Below are positions 1-8,812 of a DNA stretch of 64,000 nucleotides, in pieces (the stretch's first letter is position 1; every line of letters begins with the position of its first letter). The notes under the pieces are model-generated. The model saw only the letters and a list, made by a program, of their open reading frames with translations, did no database searches and was not told the DNA's origin. The position numbers and the translations under genes are program-made. Origin of the DNA: JAMXLO01 sp963749575 (GTDB taxonomy: Bacteria > Pseudomonadota > Alphaproteobacteria > Acetobacterales > Acetobacteraceae); assembly GCA_963749575.1 (NCBI GenBank), contig CAVVNM010000008.1:248001-312000 (forward strand), in the 5' to 3' direction.

Positions 1-401
1 TTCATCACGGGCGCCACCGCCTTGATGAGGCGCATCGGCCCCGTCAGGTTGACCGCCATGATCTTGTCCCACACCTCCATCGTGAGATTGTCGAGGTCGG
101 TGAACGGGATCGCCTTGTTGTAGGCGGCGTCGTTGATGACGATGTCGATGCGACCGAGACGCCTAACCACGTCGCCGACAAGCCGCTCCACAGCCGCGCC
201 ATCGGTGATGTCGCAGGCAAACGCCGCAGCGTTGATCTGGTAGTTCGAGGTCAGCTCGCGGGCGACACCCTCCGCCTGGTCACGGCTCTGGGCATACATG
301 ACGGCAATATGCGCGCCCTCCTTCGCCAGCGCGCGACAGATGCGCTGGCCGAGACCGCCGTTGCCGCCGGTGACCAGTGCGACCGCGGCCGTTAGATCCA
401 T
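1..401 (-). CDS. SDR family NAD(P)-dependent oxidoreductase, 3' end beyond the window
   Basis: This is the N-terminal 133 residues of a short-chain dehydrogenase/reductase. The Rossmann nucleotide-binding motif TGGNGGLG lies at about residues 11-18. The acidic turn after beta-4 reads CDITD, and the structural NxAxx motif appears as NDAAYN. The active-site Ser and YxxxK lie outside the window. The ATG at 401 is supported by a good upstream AGGAGAAGG. It is divergent from the LLM oxidoreductase at 787, so the two may share a regulatory region. The substrate cannot be inferred from this portion. Confidence 0.9.
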   Translation of the reverse strand, partial: MDLTAAVALVTGGNGGLGQRICRALAKEGAHIAVMYAQSRDQAEGVARELTSNYQINAAAFACDITDGAAVERLVGDVVRRLGRIDIVINDAAYNKAIPFTDLDNLTMEVWDKIMAVNLTGPMRLIKAVAPVM

Positions 402-786
402 GAGCCTTCTCCTGCATGCGGATGCGCGGCCATGTCGCAGCGCCTCCCGCTGTCCGCCGACAGTCTGTTACCTGAGCCGTCGCGGAGGCAAGGCGGGGAC
501 CCGAAGGGTCGAGCTCAGCGTCCGGTTGGCTACATCATGGCAGCGACGATGATCAGAAGTCCCAGACATTCGTGCCCGGTCCGACCGCGTCAAGGTATGC
601 CCACCCTGCGATCCGATGCACGCAGGCTGGTAAATCGCCGAAATTGCCTCCAAGGCACCCACGGCAGGTGAGACGAAACTGCTTGCCCGGTTGGACATTC
701 GCTCCTCGCGGACACAACATCACGTTCAGGACTTCAGACTCCGGTTGGCGGGCAAGCCCCGTATGTTGGTGCAGTGGAACGGAACA
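402..786. other. Divergent intergenic region without a recognisable gene
   Basis: About 385 bases separate the divergent SDR and LLM genes. The open frames in it are short, overlap on both strands and resemble nothing known. It must hold the promoters of both genes, but no convincing -35/-10 pair or operator dyad was seen by eye. Confidence 0.5.
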
Positions 787-1788
787 ATGAAAGTCGGAAT
801 TCTACAGTTCTTCGGCTGGCGCGACCGCTCGGTGCCACTCAATTCAGTTTACCAAACGGCGCTCGAACGCTTCTCCATCATGGACCAGACCGGCTATGAT
901 GCCGTCTGGCTCGCCGAGCATCACTTCTCGAGCTTTTCGGTCTGCCCATCGGTGCACATGATGGGTACCATGGCTGCCGCGCGCACCAAGCGGCTGCGGA
1001 TTGGCATGGCCGTTTCACTGGCTCCGTTCTACAACCCGCTGCGACTCGCGGAAGAGGTTGCGCTGCTGGATGTTCTCTCGGGCGGCCGGGTCAACTGGGG
1101 CGCGGGGCGAGGCTTCGAGCGAAGTGAATTCGCGGCCTTCGGCATAGCGGGCGAAGAGAGCGCACCGCGCTTCCACGAGACGGTCGACATCGTCCTGAAG
1201 GCCTGGACCAGCCCGCGCCTCAGCTATGCAGGCAGGTTCTACCAATATGACGGCGTCGAGGTGCTCCCCAAGCCGCTCCAGGCGCCGCACCCACCAGTAT
1301 GGATGGCGGCGTCATCCACGCCTGCGATCGACTGGGCAGCGAGCCAGGGCCACTCGATCCTGATGGACCCGCATTCATCCCGCACCGACCTCATCAGGAA
1401 GCGCAGACACTACGCGGCGAAGCTCGCCGACGCCGGCCACAGCGACGCCGGCCGCAGCATCCCGATGGCCCGACTTGTCGCTGTCGATGAGACGGAAGAA
1501 AAGGCACGCGCGGTGGCGAAGCGCGCTGCCGAGTGGACGCTCGCCGCATATGTTGGGCCGCAGCACACCGGCAATGTGCGCCAGGGTCCGCCACGGGATT
1601 TTGCCGGCAAGGATCCGATCGACTTCTATTTGGACGACGTGATGATCCATGGCACCGCGGAGAGTGTGGCCGAGCAAATCCAGTCATTCGCTGGCGAGAT
1701 CGGCATGACCTACCTGATGGCTGCCCCGCTCAGCGGGCGCTCATTCCGACTGTTGACCGACAAGGTGTTGCCGCGGATCGCGCGGTGA
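787..1788 (+). CDS. LLM class flavin-dependent oxidoreductase
   Basis: A luciferase-like monooxygenase family TIM-barrel protein of 333 residues. Such enzymes use reduced FMN or F420 to oxidise small organic substrates in the cytoplasm. Family landmarks are the N-terminal strand MKVGILQFFGW, the block DAVWLAEHHF at about residues 38-47, and GGRVNWGAGRGF after the third barrel strand. The frame is open 96 bases further upstream, but the residues there do not look like the family; ATG 787 puts the barrel strand at the N-terminus. It is one of four LLM genes in the window. The substrate is not predictable. Confidence 0.9.
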   Translation: MKVGILQFFGWRDRSVPLNSVYQTALERFSIMDQTGYDAVWLAEHHFSSFSVCPSVHMMGTMAAARTKRLRIGMAVSLAPFYNPLRLAEEVALLDVLSGGRVNWGAGRGFERSEFAAFGIAGEESAPRFHETVDIVLKAWTSPRLSYAGRFYQYDGVEVLPKPLQAPHPPVWMAASSTPAIDWAASQGHSILMDPHSSRTDLIRKRRHYAAKLADAGHSDAGRSIPMARLVAVDETEEKARAVAKRAAEWTLAAYVGPQHTGNVRQGPPRDFAGKDPIDFYLDDVMIHGTAESVAEQIQSFAGEIGMTYLMAAPLSGRSFRLLTDKVLPRIAR

Positions 1789-1826
1789 GGTGCTCGATTT
1801 CCTGGTGAGCGGAAGCTGACCGGCCG

Positions 1827-1994
1827 TCACCGGAACACAGGGTCGATCCACTGGAACAGTGCCGTCTCGAAAACGCCGATCGGGTTCACGCGCACCCAGC
1901 CGAGGCCGTAACCGGCACGACGTTCGGTCCTGGGGTGAGTGGTGAGTGACATGACCGCGGCGAAAACGACCAACGGTCCCAGCAATTCGTCCAT
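1827..1994 (-). CDS. Possible small membrane-anchored protein (55 aa), doubtful
   Basis: A short minus-strand frame has a hydrophobic N-terminus (LLGPLVVFAAVMSL) followed by an amphipathic tail ending IDPVFR. It looks more protein-like than the other frames of this intergenic stretch and is convergent with the LLM gene. There is no clear Shine-Dalgarno before the ATG and no family is recognised. The rest of 1789-2215 shows nothing else recognisable. Confidence 0.2.
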   Translation of the reverse strand: MDELLGPLVVFAAVMSLTTHPRTERRAGYGLGWVRVNPIGVFETALFQWIDPVFR

Positions 1995-2215
1995 CAGGCG
2001 ATTTCGACAAGGTTTGCCGGAACCGATGCACACGCCGGTACTGCCGCAACCATTTCGGAGTTGCTTACGATGGGCAGTGACGGCATCGCCCGCGAACGCG
2101 TCTGGATCGAGGATCAATTCATCGCGAACCGGGCGCTTTGGTGGCGCCCGACCATAGTCCTGCCACGACCTGACATCACGTGAGTGCGAGTCCCGGAATC
2201 CTGGAGACAGCGAAC

Positions 2216-3064
2216 GTGGTGACCACAGCGAAGCGCAGCAACGTCCGGCGCGGGTCGATGCTTGCCCTCGCAATTGGGTTCGCATCAGCGCTGGCCGCCG
2301 CGGTTCCGGCTTGGGCGGACGGCTCGCGCGGCCGCGGAGGCGATTGGGGCTGGCGCGGTCCCGGACGCCACGAGGGCTGGCACGGCGGTTGGAGCGGCGG
2401 CTGGGCTGTTGAACGCCACCCCTGGGGCGGTGGCTGGGGCCGAGGTTGGGGCGGAGCCTGGGGCTGGAATGCCGGCCTCGTCATCGCGCCGCCCATAGTG
2501 GTCGCGCCCCCGCCGTTCTTTGTGGCGCCTTCTCCAATCTACGTGGCGCCCGCGCCGGTCGTGCTCGGATTTGGCGCGGTGCTTTCTTCGCAGGTAGTTG
2601 CCGCGCCGCCAGCGGTCGCGGCCGCCCCCGCGCCGGCCGCCGTCCCGCCCGAGGCCATGTTGGTCGCCGCGGCACCGCCGCCGATAATCGTGGCGCCGTC
2701 GCCGGCCGTCCTGGTAGCGGCAGCGCCACCGCTGGTAATCGTTGCTGCACCGGTCCTGGGGCTGGTGATCGCACCCCCGACGCTCGTGTTCGCGTCGGTG
2801 CATTTCGCCACTTGGCATACTGGATGGGGCGGCTGGCACGCCGGGTGGGGCGGATGGCACTCAGCGTGGAACGGTGGCGTCCCAGTGTCGCATGGGGGGT
2901 GGGCCAACCCTGGTTGGGGGCATGGCCGTGCGGTTGGCTGGGGCGGAGCTGGCTGGGACCATTGGCATGGCGGCTGGTCGCAGGCCCGTTTGGGCGGTCC
3001 CGGCGGCGCTCCGGGCGGCCGCGGACATGCGACCTGGGGCGGCGGCGAAGGCCATCGCCGTTGA
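2216..3064 (+). CDS. Secreted Trp/Gly/His-rich low-complexity protein
   Basis: A signal peptide is visible (basic RSNVRRGS, hydrophobic LALAIGFASALAAAV, cleavage near PAWADG). Two W-G-H rich blocks follow, with repeats such as GWHGGWSGGW and GWGGWHAGWGGWH. Between them is a central tract of alternating Val/Ile/Pro/Ala in VAPPP- and VAPSP-like units. The protein is probably exported to the envelope and may bind metal or surfaces, but this is only a guess from composition. GTG 2216 (or 2219) is preferred because GGAG lies about nine bases before it; a further GTG at 2180 lacks that support. The stop overlaps the TTG start of the next gene, suggesting translational coupling. Confidence 0.7.
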   Translation: MVTTAKRSNVRRGSMLALAIGFASALAAAVPAWADGSRGRGGDWGWRGPGRHEGWHGGWSGGWAVERHPWGGGWGRGWGGAWGWNAGLVIAPPIVVAPPPFFVAPSPIYVAPAPVVLGFGAVLSSQVVAAPPAVAAAPAPAAVPPEAMLVAAAPPPIIVAPSPAVLVAAAPPLVIVAAPVLGLVIAPPTLVFASVHFATWHTGWGGWHAGWGGWHSAWNGGVPVSHGGWANPGWGHGRAVGWGGAGWDHWHGGWSQARLGGPGGAPGGRGHATWGGGEGHRR

Positions 3065-3564
3065 CCGTGCCGGAGAGATTGCGCGCCACCATCGTTCGAA
3101 CTGCGACCGCCGGTGGCGTATTCGTAGTCGCTGCTTCGCTGGTGTTCGCTAGCTCCGCCGCGCTCGCCCAAACGTCGCCGGCCCCGGCGCCGCCACCACC
3201 CGCGACCCCCGCGTCGCCACCGGATGCCGTTGAACAGCGCATCCGCAGTTTGCAGACGGAACTCCACATCACCGACGCGCAGATGCCGCCGTGGAATGCG
3301 TTCGCGCAGGCGATGCGGGACAGTGCGACCAGCACCGATGCATTATTCCGTCAGCGTGCCAGCACAGCCCAGTCGATGAACGCGCTGGACAACATGAGGT
3401 CGTATGCGCAGGTTGCGCGCGGCTATGCCGACAGTACGGAGAAACTGTCTACTGCGTTCGGAGCGCTTTACGGAGCGTTATCCGACCAGCAGAGACAGAC
3501 GATCGACACGCTGTTCCGGCAACAGGCCTCGCAGACTACCGGCACGCAGCCATTCGGGCGTTAG
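3061..3564 (+). CDS. Spy/CpxP-type periplasmic protein
   Basis: A small exported protein of about 167 residues. An N-terminal hydrophobic segment ends ASSAALAQ, a Pro/Ala linker follows, and then a helical domain with LHITDAQMPPWNAFAQAM. This resembles the LTxxQ repeat of Spy/CpxP-like periplasmic chaperones, which bind unfolded proteins during envelope stress. TTG 3061 overlaps the upstream TGA (TTGA), so the start is likely coupled to it; GTG 3067 is the alternative. It is a clear paralogue of the gene at 23640, sharing LHIT, QW/PW, FAQ, MRD, a DNM(R/Q)SYAQ block and the YG(A/S)LSDQQ end. Confidence 0.75.
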   Translation: MTVPERLRATIVRTATAGGVFVVAASLVFASSAALAQTSPAPAPPPPATPASPPDAVEQRIRSLQTELHITDAQMPPWNAFAQAMRDSATSTDALFRQRASTAQSMNALDNMRSYAQVARGYADSTEKLSTAFGALYGALSDQQRQTIDTLFRQQASQTTGTQPFGR

Positions 3565-3579
3565 CCGCGGCGGCTCGCG

Positions 3580-4137
3580 TCAGTCAGCTGAATAGTAGTA
3601 ATAGGGGTAGCGCGGGTAATAGCCGTAGTACGGGTAATAGTACGCGTAGCGTCGCATCTGCCATCGCGGCGGCACGGACGGCGGGTACGCCGGCTCATAC
3701 GATCCAGGCCCGTGAGCGGCATAAACGTCGGCACCATGTGCGACCACGGTCTGCGGATAACGATGTGCGGGCGAGCGTGTCGCTACCTTCCGGGCAGGCC
3801 GTGTCCTGAGCCCTGTCCAGGGCTGGGTCGCGCCGCCGCCAGGCCGTGCCGTATTGTCGGACTGCATAGGAGCGCGCAACTGCGGCAGTAGCGCCGCGGC
3901 GCTACCTGACTGATGGAGGCTCGGCTCCGGAAGCGTGGCCGGGACCTGTGATTCGGCGAGTTGCGTCTGCCGGGCGTCCGCGACCCGAGGCGTTGGCGTT
4001 TCCGGAGCGCTGGTTGCGACGACCGCGGCAGTCCCCAGATGCTTGCGTGACTGGATGCCCTGCCACATGGCGGCGCCCGATGCGGTTGCAATCGTAACGG
4101 TAACCAGATACCAAGTCAGGAACCCTTTAACGGTCAT
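3580..4137 (-). CDS. Membrane-anchored protein with tyrosine-rich tail, function unknown
   Basis: 185 residues. A single hydrophobic segment near the N-terminus (FLTWYLVTVTIATASGAAMW) is followed by a long Pro/Ala/Thr/Arg-rich disordered region. The extreme C-terminus is dominated by Tyr and Pro (RRYAYYYPYYGYYPRYP and on). It is convergent with the Spy-like gene, whose stop lies 15 bases away. No catalytic family is recognisable. The architecture (anchor, flexible linker, aromatic tail) suggests an envelope protein. Confidence that it is expressed comes from its composition and the clean gap it fills. Confidence 0.6.
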   Translation of the reverse strand: MTVKGFLTWYLVTVTIATASGAAMWQGIQSRKHLGTAAVVATSAPETPTPRVADARQTQLAESQVPATLPEPSLHQSGSAAALLPQLRAPMQSDNTARPGGGATQPWTGLRTRPARKVATRSPAHRYPQTVVAHGADVYAAHGPGSYEPAYPPSVPPRWQMRRYAYYYPYYGYYPRYPYYYYSAD

Positions 4138-4361
4138 CAGCCGAGTCCCATGGATTGTCCGATCAGAGACTATGCTGCGGTGCAGCCTGTTGCAACGCGA
4201 TGTGGCGCAGTGCCGACAATCATCTGGTCACCGGAAGCGAGCCTCTCCAGCTCAGCCTGCCAGGGCCGATCAACCTGACAATGCCCCGACCAGCAACACT
4301 GGACAGCGGTTTTCAAATCGCGCTTTACCGGAAGGATCAGCCGACGTCCGAGGTAACGCAC

Positions 4362-5247
4362 ATGTTCGAGGGCTTCACTCGCGCACAGATCGACACCAGC
4401 AGCGCCCGGATCGCGCTGCGTCATGGCGGCGATGGCCCGCCGCTTCTGCTGTTGCATGGCAATCCGCTGACGCATGTCTCCTGGCACGGCATCGCCAACC
4501 AACTCGCTCGGCATTTTCACGTCGTCTGTCCCGATCTGCGCGGTTACGGCGACAGCGTGGGCCCCGAAGATGGCGGGAAGAACCACGTCAACTACTCGTT
4601 CCGGGCCATGGCGCTCGATCAGGTCGAGGTGATGCAGCAGCTCGGCTATCGCGAATTCATGGTCGCCGGCCATGATCGAGGCGCCCGCACCACCGCACGC
4701 ATGTGTCTCGATCACCGTGATCGGATACAGCGCGCCGCTGTGGTTGACATCCTTCCCAACTACCATGTCTGGACGCACACGTCGAAGCACTGGGCGACCA
4801 AGTCGTGGCATTGGCTATTCATGATCCAACCCTACGATATGCCCGAGCGGATGATGGCGGGTGTGCCCGCCGCCTATTACATGGAAAAGAAGCTATCCAA
4901 GACCGGCATCGGACTTGGGTTCTTCCACCCCGATGCATTTGCGGAATACGTCCGCTGCTTCACCTGGAAGACCATACGCGGCTCCTGCGAGGACTATCGT
5001 GCCTGTGCAAGCTGCGATTTTGAGATGGACGAGGCGGACTACAACGCCGGCCACCGGATCGAATGCCCATTGCTCGTCATCTGGGGCGCCAGGAGCCACA
5101 CGGGAACAGGTACACGGCGACGTGCTGGCGGTTTGGCGCGACTACGCGACAAACGCCACCGGCGGGTCGATCGATTGCGGTCACTATGTTCAGGAGGAAG
5201 CGCCGGACGCGACCTTCGATGCGTTCATCCGCCACTTCAAGACCTGA
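4362..5247 (+). pseudogene. Fluoroacetate-dehalogenase-like alpha/beta hydrolase, frameshifted near the 3' end
   Basis: The frame begins MFEGFTRAQIDTSS. It carries the oxyanion block HGNP, the nucleophile elbow GHDRGAR (Asp about residue 105 with two Arg), DILPN, a His-Trp pair at about residue 150 and CEDYRA. These match the catalytic and halide- or carboxylate-binding residues known for fluoroacetate dehalogenases. The reading frame breaks at about 5091, after LLVIWGAR. The rest of the family sequence, GATREQVHGDVLAVW to the catalytic His in CGHY, continues in another frame and stops at 5247. A shortened G run (AGGAG for AGGGGAG) would explain the shift. Either a sequencing error or a recent mutation is possible. 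An MFS gene follows after 46 bases, perhaps as uptake partner. Confidence 0.8.
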
Positions 5248-5293
5248 CGAGACACGTCACCGCACGTCAATAAGAAACCACCGAAGGAACGTC

Positions 5294-6628
5294 ATGACAA
5301 ACGACATGGCAGGCGTCACGGCGCCGACGTCTCGGATTCGCAAGATGCAGATCACCGCCTTGGTGCTGCTCGTGCTGTGCGGCGTTATCAATTATCTCGA
5401 TCGCTCGGCCCTGGCCGTCGCCAATGTTCTGATCCGCCAGGAACTTGGATTGAACGCGACATCAATGGGCGTGCTGCTGTCCGCCTTCCTGTTGGCCTAC
5501 GCTCTCTCGCAGATTCCGACCGGCTTTCTCATCGATCGGCTCGGGCCGCGTACCCTGCTTGGTATCGCCATCACGCTGTGGTCACTCGCGCAGACGGCGG
5601 CCGGATTCGTCGGAAGCTTCACGCAGTTCTACTTCGCGCGCATCGGCTTGGGCGTTGGCAAATCCGCACAGTTTCCCACCGGCATCCGCGTGGTCAATAA
5701 CTGGTTCCACGTGAACAAGCGAGGCCTGCCCACGGGCATCTTCAACTCTGCCTCCTTCCTCGGCACCGCGCTCGCACCACCACTGCTGACGGTGATCATG
5801 CTCGCATACGGCTGGCGCATCATGTTCATCTCCATCGGCGTGCTTGGCTTTGTCGCCGCCTGCGTCTGGGTGTTGCTGTATCGCGACCCAACCGCGATCT
5901 GCACCCCGGCCGAGATAGCGTATATACGCTCCGGCGACACCGCCCGTTCAACGTCGCCAGTCAATGCCAGGCAATGGGCACGCCTGTTTCGATTTCGCAC
6001 CATGTGGGGCGCGATTCTAGGAACCCTGGGCAGCCAGTACCTGACCTGGATGTATTACACATGGCTGCCCGGATTCCTGGAAATCCAGCAGCACATGAGC
6101 ATTTCTCGCACCGGGATCTTTGCCGCCATTCCACCGATCGTCGGCACGCTTGGTTCCATCGTCGGGGGCTTCTCAACAGATTGGCTGTCGCGCTGGGGTT
6201 TCTCGCCGTTGACATGCCGCAAGATCCCGCTGGTGTCCGGCCTCGTCGGCATGGCAATCCTGACGATTGCCACCGCCTACGCCAGCGACAATACGCTGGT
6301 GATCACGCTGATCACGTTTTCCTACTTCCTTGCCGGACTGTCGTCGGCCGCCATTTGGGCTGTCGTCACTGCCGCCGCACCGCCCGATTATGTTGGCTCC
6401 TTCGGCAGCCTGCTGTTGCTCGGAGGCTTCCTTGGTGCAACCGTTTCGCCCATCGTTACCGGGTTCATCGTGGACGCGACCGGTTCGTTCCTGTTGGCGT
6501 TGCTGATCGGAGCCGCCATGGCGTCGCTCGGCGCTCTCGCGTTCCTGCTGCTGATCGGTCAACCTATCAGTGGCGCGGACCTGGAAGGTTCAGGAAATCT
6601 CGCCAGCATGCCGTCCAGGGTCGCTTAG
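5294..6628 (+). CDS. MFS transporter, anion:cation symporter (ACS) type
   Basis: 444 residues with about twelve hydrophobic segments. The pattern after the first helix, INYLDRSALAVAN, and the loop 2-3 motif DRLGPR are typical of the ACS family, which takes up carboxylates and sugar acids such as glucarate, galactonate or phthalate. ATG 5294 has AAGGAA upstream. The gene directly follows the dehalogenase-like hydrolase in the same direction, so it may import that enzyme's organic-acid substrate; this link rests on position only. The neighbouring solute-binding protein gene is convergent. Confidence 0.9.
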   Translation: MTNDMAGVTAPTSRIRKMQITALVLLVLCGVINYLDRSALAVANVLIRQELGLNATSMGVLLSAFLLAYALSQIPTGFLIDRLGPRTLLGIAITLWSLAQTAAGFVGSFTQFYFARIGLGVGKSAQFPTGIRVVNNWFHVNKRGLPTGIFNSASFLGTALAPPLLTVIMLAYGWRIMFISIGVLGFVAACVWVLLYRDPTAICTPAEIAYIRSGDTARSTSPVNARQWARLFRFRTMWGAILGTLGSQYLTWMYYTWLPGFLEIQQHMSISRTGIFAAIPPIVGTLGSIVGGFSTDWLSRWGFSPLTCRKIPLVSGLVGMAILTIATAYASDNTLVITLITFSYFLAGLSSAAIWAVVTAAAPPDYVGSFGSLLLLGGFLGATVSPIVTGFIVDATGSFLLALLIGAAMASLGALAFLLLIGQPISGADLEGSGNLASMPSRVA

Positions 6629-6648
6629 CGGTCGGCCGGCCGGCCGAG

Positions 6649-8244
6649 CTACCTGTCGAGCCAGATCGTCGCCAGATCCTGATTGACGTAATGGCTCGGA
6701 CTTATCCTGAAACCTTTGACATAGCTCCGATACGGCACGATGCGGTAGCGCCAAAGCAGGAAGCTTTCGTGCGCCTCGGTGTCAAGCACCCGCTTCTCGA
6801 ATTGGCGCATCAGGCTACGCTGCCGTGCGAAATCGGTCTCCCGCAGCATTCGGTCGTAAATCTCGATCTCCTCCGGATCGTCGTAGTTGCCGTAATTTGC
6901 ATCGGAGACCGAGTGCGGCAGATACTTGGTGCCGTCGAGCAGCGGATTGACGATGTTCTGGCACTCGGCATCGATCGCGACTGCGAAATCGCCTCGACGA
7001 AGCGCCTCTTCATACGGCCCGGTCGGCAATACGCGTTGGGTCGCCTGCACGCCGATCTTGCGCCATTCGTCGATGACCCAGACGCCATTGAACTTGTATG
7101 GCTGGTCGACATTGCGATTGAGCAGTTCGAACGTAAGCCCCTCGGCACCGGCCTCCTTCAGCAACCGCCTGGCCTCGGCCCGCGATGTCTCGATATCCGG
7201 CCAGTAGCCGGCCAGTTGCTCCAGCTCCGCCTTGCTGGCCGCCAGAGGCGAGCCGGGAAACACGATGCCGCCAACCGTCCGTGACACCGTGATCCGCGAC
7301 ATCGGCTCCGCGCCGTGCCAGCGGTCGATCGCCAGCGTCAGGGCGCGCCGCACCCTGACATCATCGAACGGCTTTCTCGCGTGGTTCGGCGTAACCAGCG
7401 CTCCGCAATTCCAATCGCTCTCCTGCACGGTGATCTTGCCGCCCAGAGCAGCCACCAGCTCGTCGCGCGTCGCCGGCGGAAGGCCGCGGAACTCGATCGC
7501 CGCCCGGTCGGCCTTGATCGCAGCGACGCGAACCGCCTGCTTGTCGGCGAACATGCCGATGAAGCCATCGAGATAGGGCAGTCCTGCTCGGTAGTAATCG
7601 GGATTGCGTACGCCGGAAATCGACTGTCCAGCCTGGTAGTCCTTGAAGCGGAACGGACCGGATCCCATGATGTTCTTCTCGAACCAATGCTGGTCGCGGT
7701 CCAGAATATCCTTCTTGTAGATGAAGGCGTACGGATCGGCGAGCGCCGGCAGAAAAGCGGCAGTTGCGAACTTGAGGTGGAACACCACAGTGTTCGCATC
7801 AGGCGCCGCGATCTTGTCGATCATCGAATAGTAGCCGCGACGTACGCTTATCACGCCCTCCGGCGGATCGACGATCCTGGTCCAGCTGGCCGCCACGTCG
7901 GCGGCGGTCATGACAGAGTTGTCCTGAAACCTCACATCGCCACGAATCTGGAATGCGTAGGTCCGCCCGTCATCGGTCGGACTGGGAATCCCGGTGCAGA
8001 CATCGCAGACTAATTCCGTCGTGTCGGCCGGGTTCTCCGGATTTGCCCGGATCAATACACTGTAGAACGGCGCCACCGCGTGAATGGTGGCGAAGGTGTT
8101 CTCGCGATGACCGTCGAAGCTTGGCGGCGAATCCGCCGGGATCATGAAGGTCAACGTACCGCCATGCTTCGGCGTGTCATCGGCGAACGCGGGCATGCCC
8201 AGAGACAGGACCATCGCCATACCGGCCGCGAATAATCGACGCAC
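6649..8244 (-). CDS. ABC transporter substrate-binding protein, family 5 (peptide/nickel type)
   Basis: An extracytoplasmic solute-binding protein of about 531 residues. A signal peptide (RRLFAAGMAMVLSLGMPAFADD) leads into HGGTLTF. The conserved block FQIRGDVRFQDNSVMTAADV is the SBP_bac_5 signature region, and the C-terminal lobe carries the LTFELL strand. GTG 8244 is chosen because GGAGACGGAA precedes it and the signal peptide then begins immediately; a longer frame from 8319 has no such features. No permease or ATPase genes lie beside it, so it is an orphan component here. The substrate is unknown; peptides, sugars or nickel are possible for the family. Confidence 0.85.
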   Translation of the reverse strand: MRRLFAAGMAMVLSLGMPAFADDTPKHGGTLTFMIPADSPPSFDGHRENTFATIHAVAPFYSVLIRANPENPADTTELVCDVCTGIPSPTDDGRTYAFQIRGDVRFQDNSVMTAADVAASWTRIVDPPEGVISVRRGYYSMIDKIAAPDANTVVFHLKFATAAFLPALADPYAFIYKKDILDRDQHWFEKNIMGSGPFRFKDYQAGQSISGVRNPDYYRAGLPYLDGFIGMFADKQAVRVAAIKADRAAIEFRGLPPATRDELVAALGGKITVQESDWNCGALVTPNHARKPFDDVRVRRALTLAIDRWHGAEPMSRITVSRTVGGIVFPGSPLAASKAELEQLAGYWPDIETSRAEARRLLKEAGAEGLTFELLNRNVDQPYKFNGVWVIDEWRKIGVQATQRVLPTGPYEEALRRGDFAVAIDAECQNIVNPLLDGTKYLPHSVSDANYGNYDDPEEIEIYDRMLRETDFARQRSLMRQFEKRVLDTEAHESFLLWRYRIVPYRSYVKGFRISPSHYVNQDLATIWLDR

Positions 8245-8349
8245 TTCCGTCTCCCCGCCGATACGTGCCGATGGCCGGCGCGTAACCTGCTCAGCACACT
8301 CCGGATGCTGTCGCCGCAAGGTCGCGCACGCATCCGGCCGGCCGCAGTG

Positions 8350-8724
8350 CTATCCCCATGTGGTCTGACTGCCGACGAGCGTGACCGTGATATGCCCCAT
8401 CGTCGAATCGGCCTTGGCGCCATGCCAATGGCGTTCGCCGGCCTTGATATGCACGACATCGCCTACATTGATCGCACTCTGCTCATGCGCCGTCGCCACC
8501 ATCCCGGAACCTGACGTCACGATCAGAATCTGATCGCAGGAATGCGTATGCCAACCCGTCGTGCAGCCTTGGCTGAAGTTGACCACGCTGCAGTTGTAGT
8601 TGGGGGAATCGCCGGGATCCACGATCGACTGGCGCGTCCGGGAAACCGGCCCGGTCCAACCCTCGATCCGTTCGGCGCCCTCAACCGGGACCTTCGGTAC
8701 TGCTTGCAGCGTGACCACCTTCAT
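8350..8724 (-). CDS. Cupin domain protein
   Basis: 124 residues forming a single small beta-barrel. Cupin motif 1 is visible as GWHTHSCDQILIVTSGSG, with two His and a later Asp/Gln in place of the usual Glu. Motif 2 is GDVVHIKAGERHWHGA. Such proteins bind a metal and act as dioxygenases, isomerases or sensors. AGGAGAAGG precedes ATG 8724. It sits between an ABC binding protein and an LLM oxidoreductase, all on the minus strand, so co-transcription is plausible. Confidence 0.85.
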   Translation of the reverse strand: MKVVTLQAVPKVPVEGAERIEGWTGPVSRTRQSIVDPGDSPNYNCSVVNFSQGCTTGWHTHSCDQILIVTSGSGMVATAHEQSAINVGDVVHIKAGERHWHGAKADSTMGHITVTLVGSQTTWG

Positions 8725-8812
8725 GATGACCTTCTCCTCGTGTCGACGGGTTCGAGATATCCGTGAACTTCAGCCAGATCGGTCCGATACGGCGAGATTA
8801 TGCGCACCGGGC

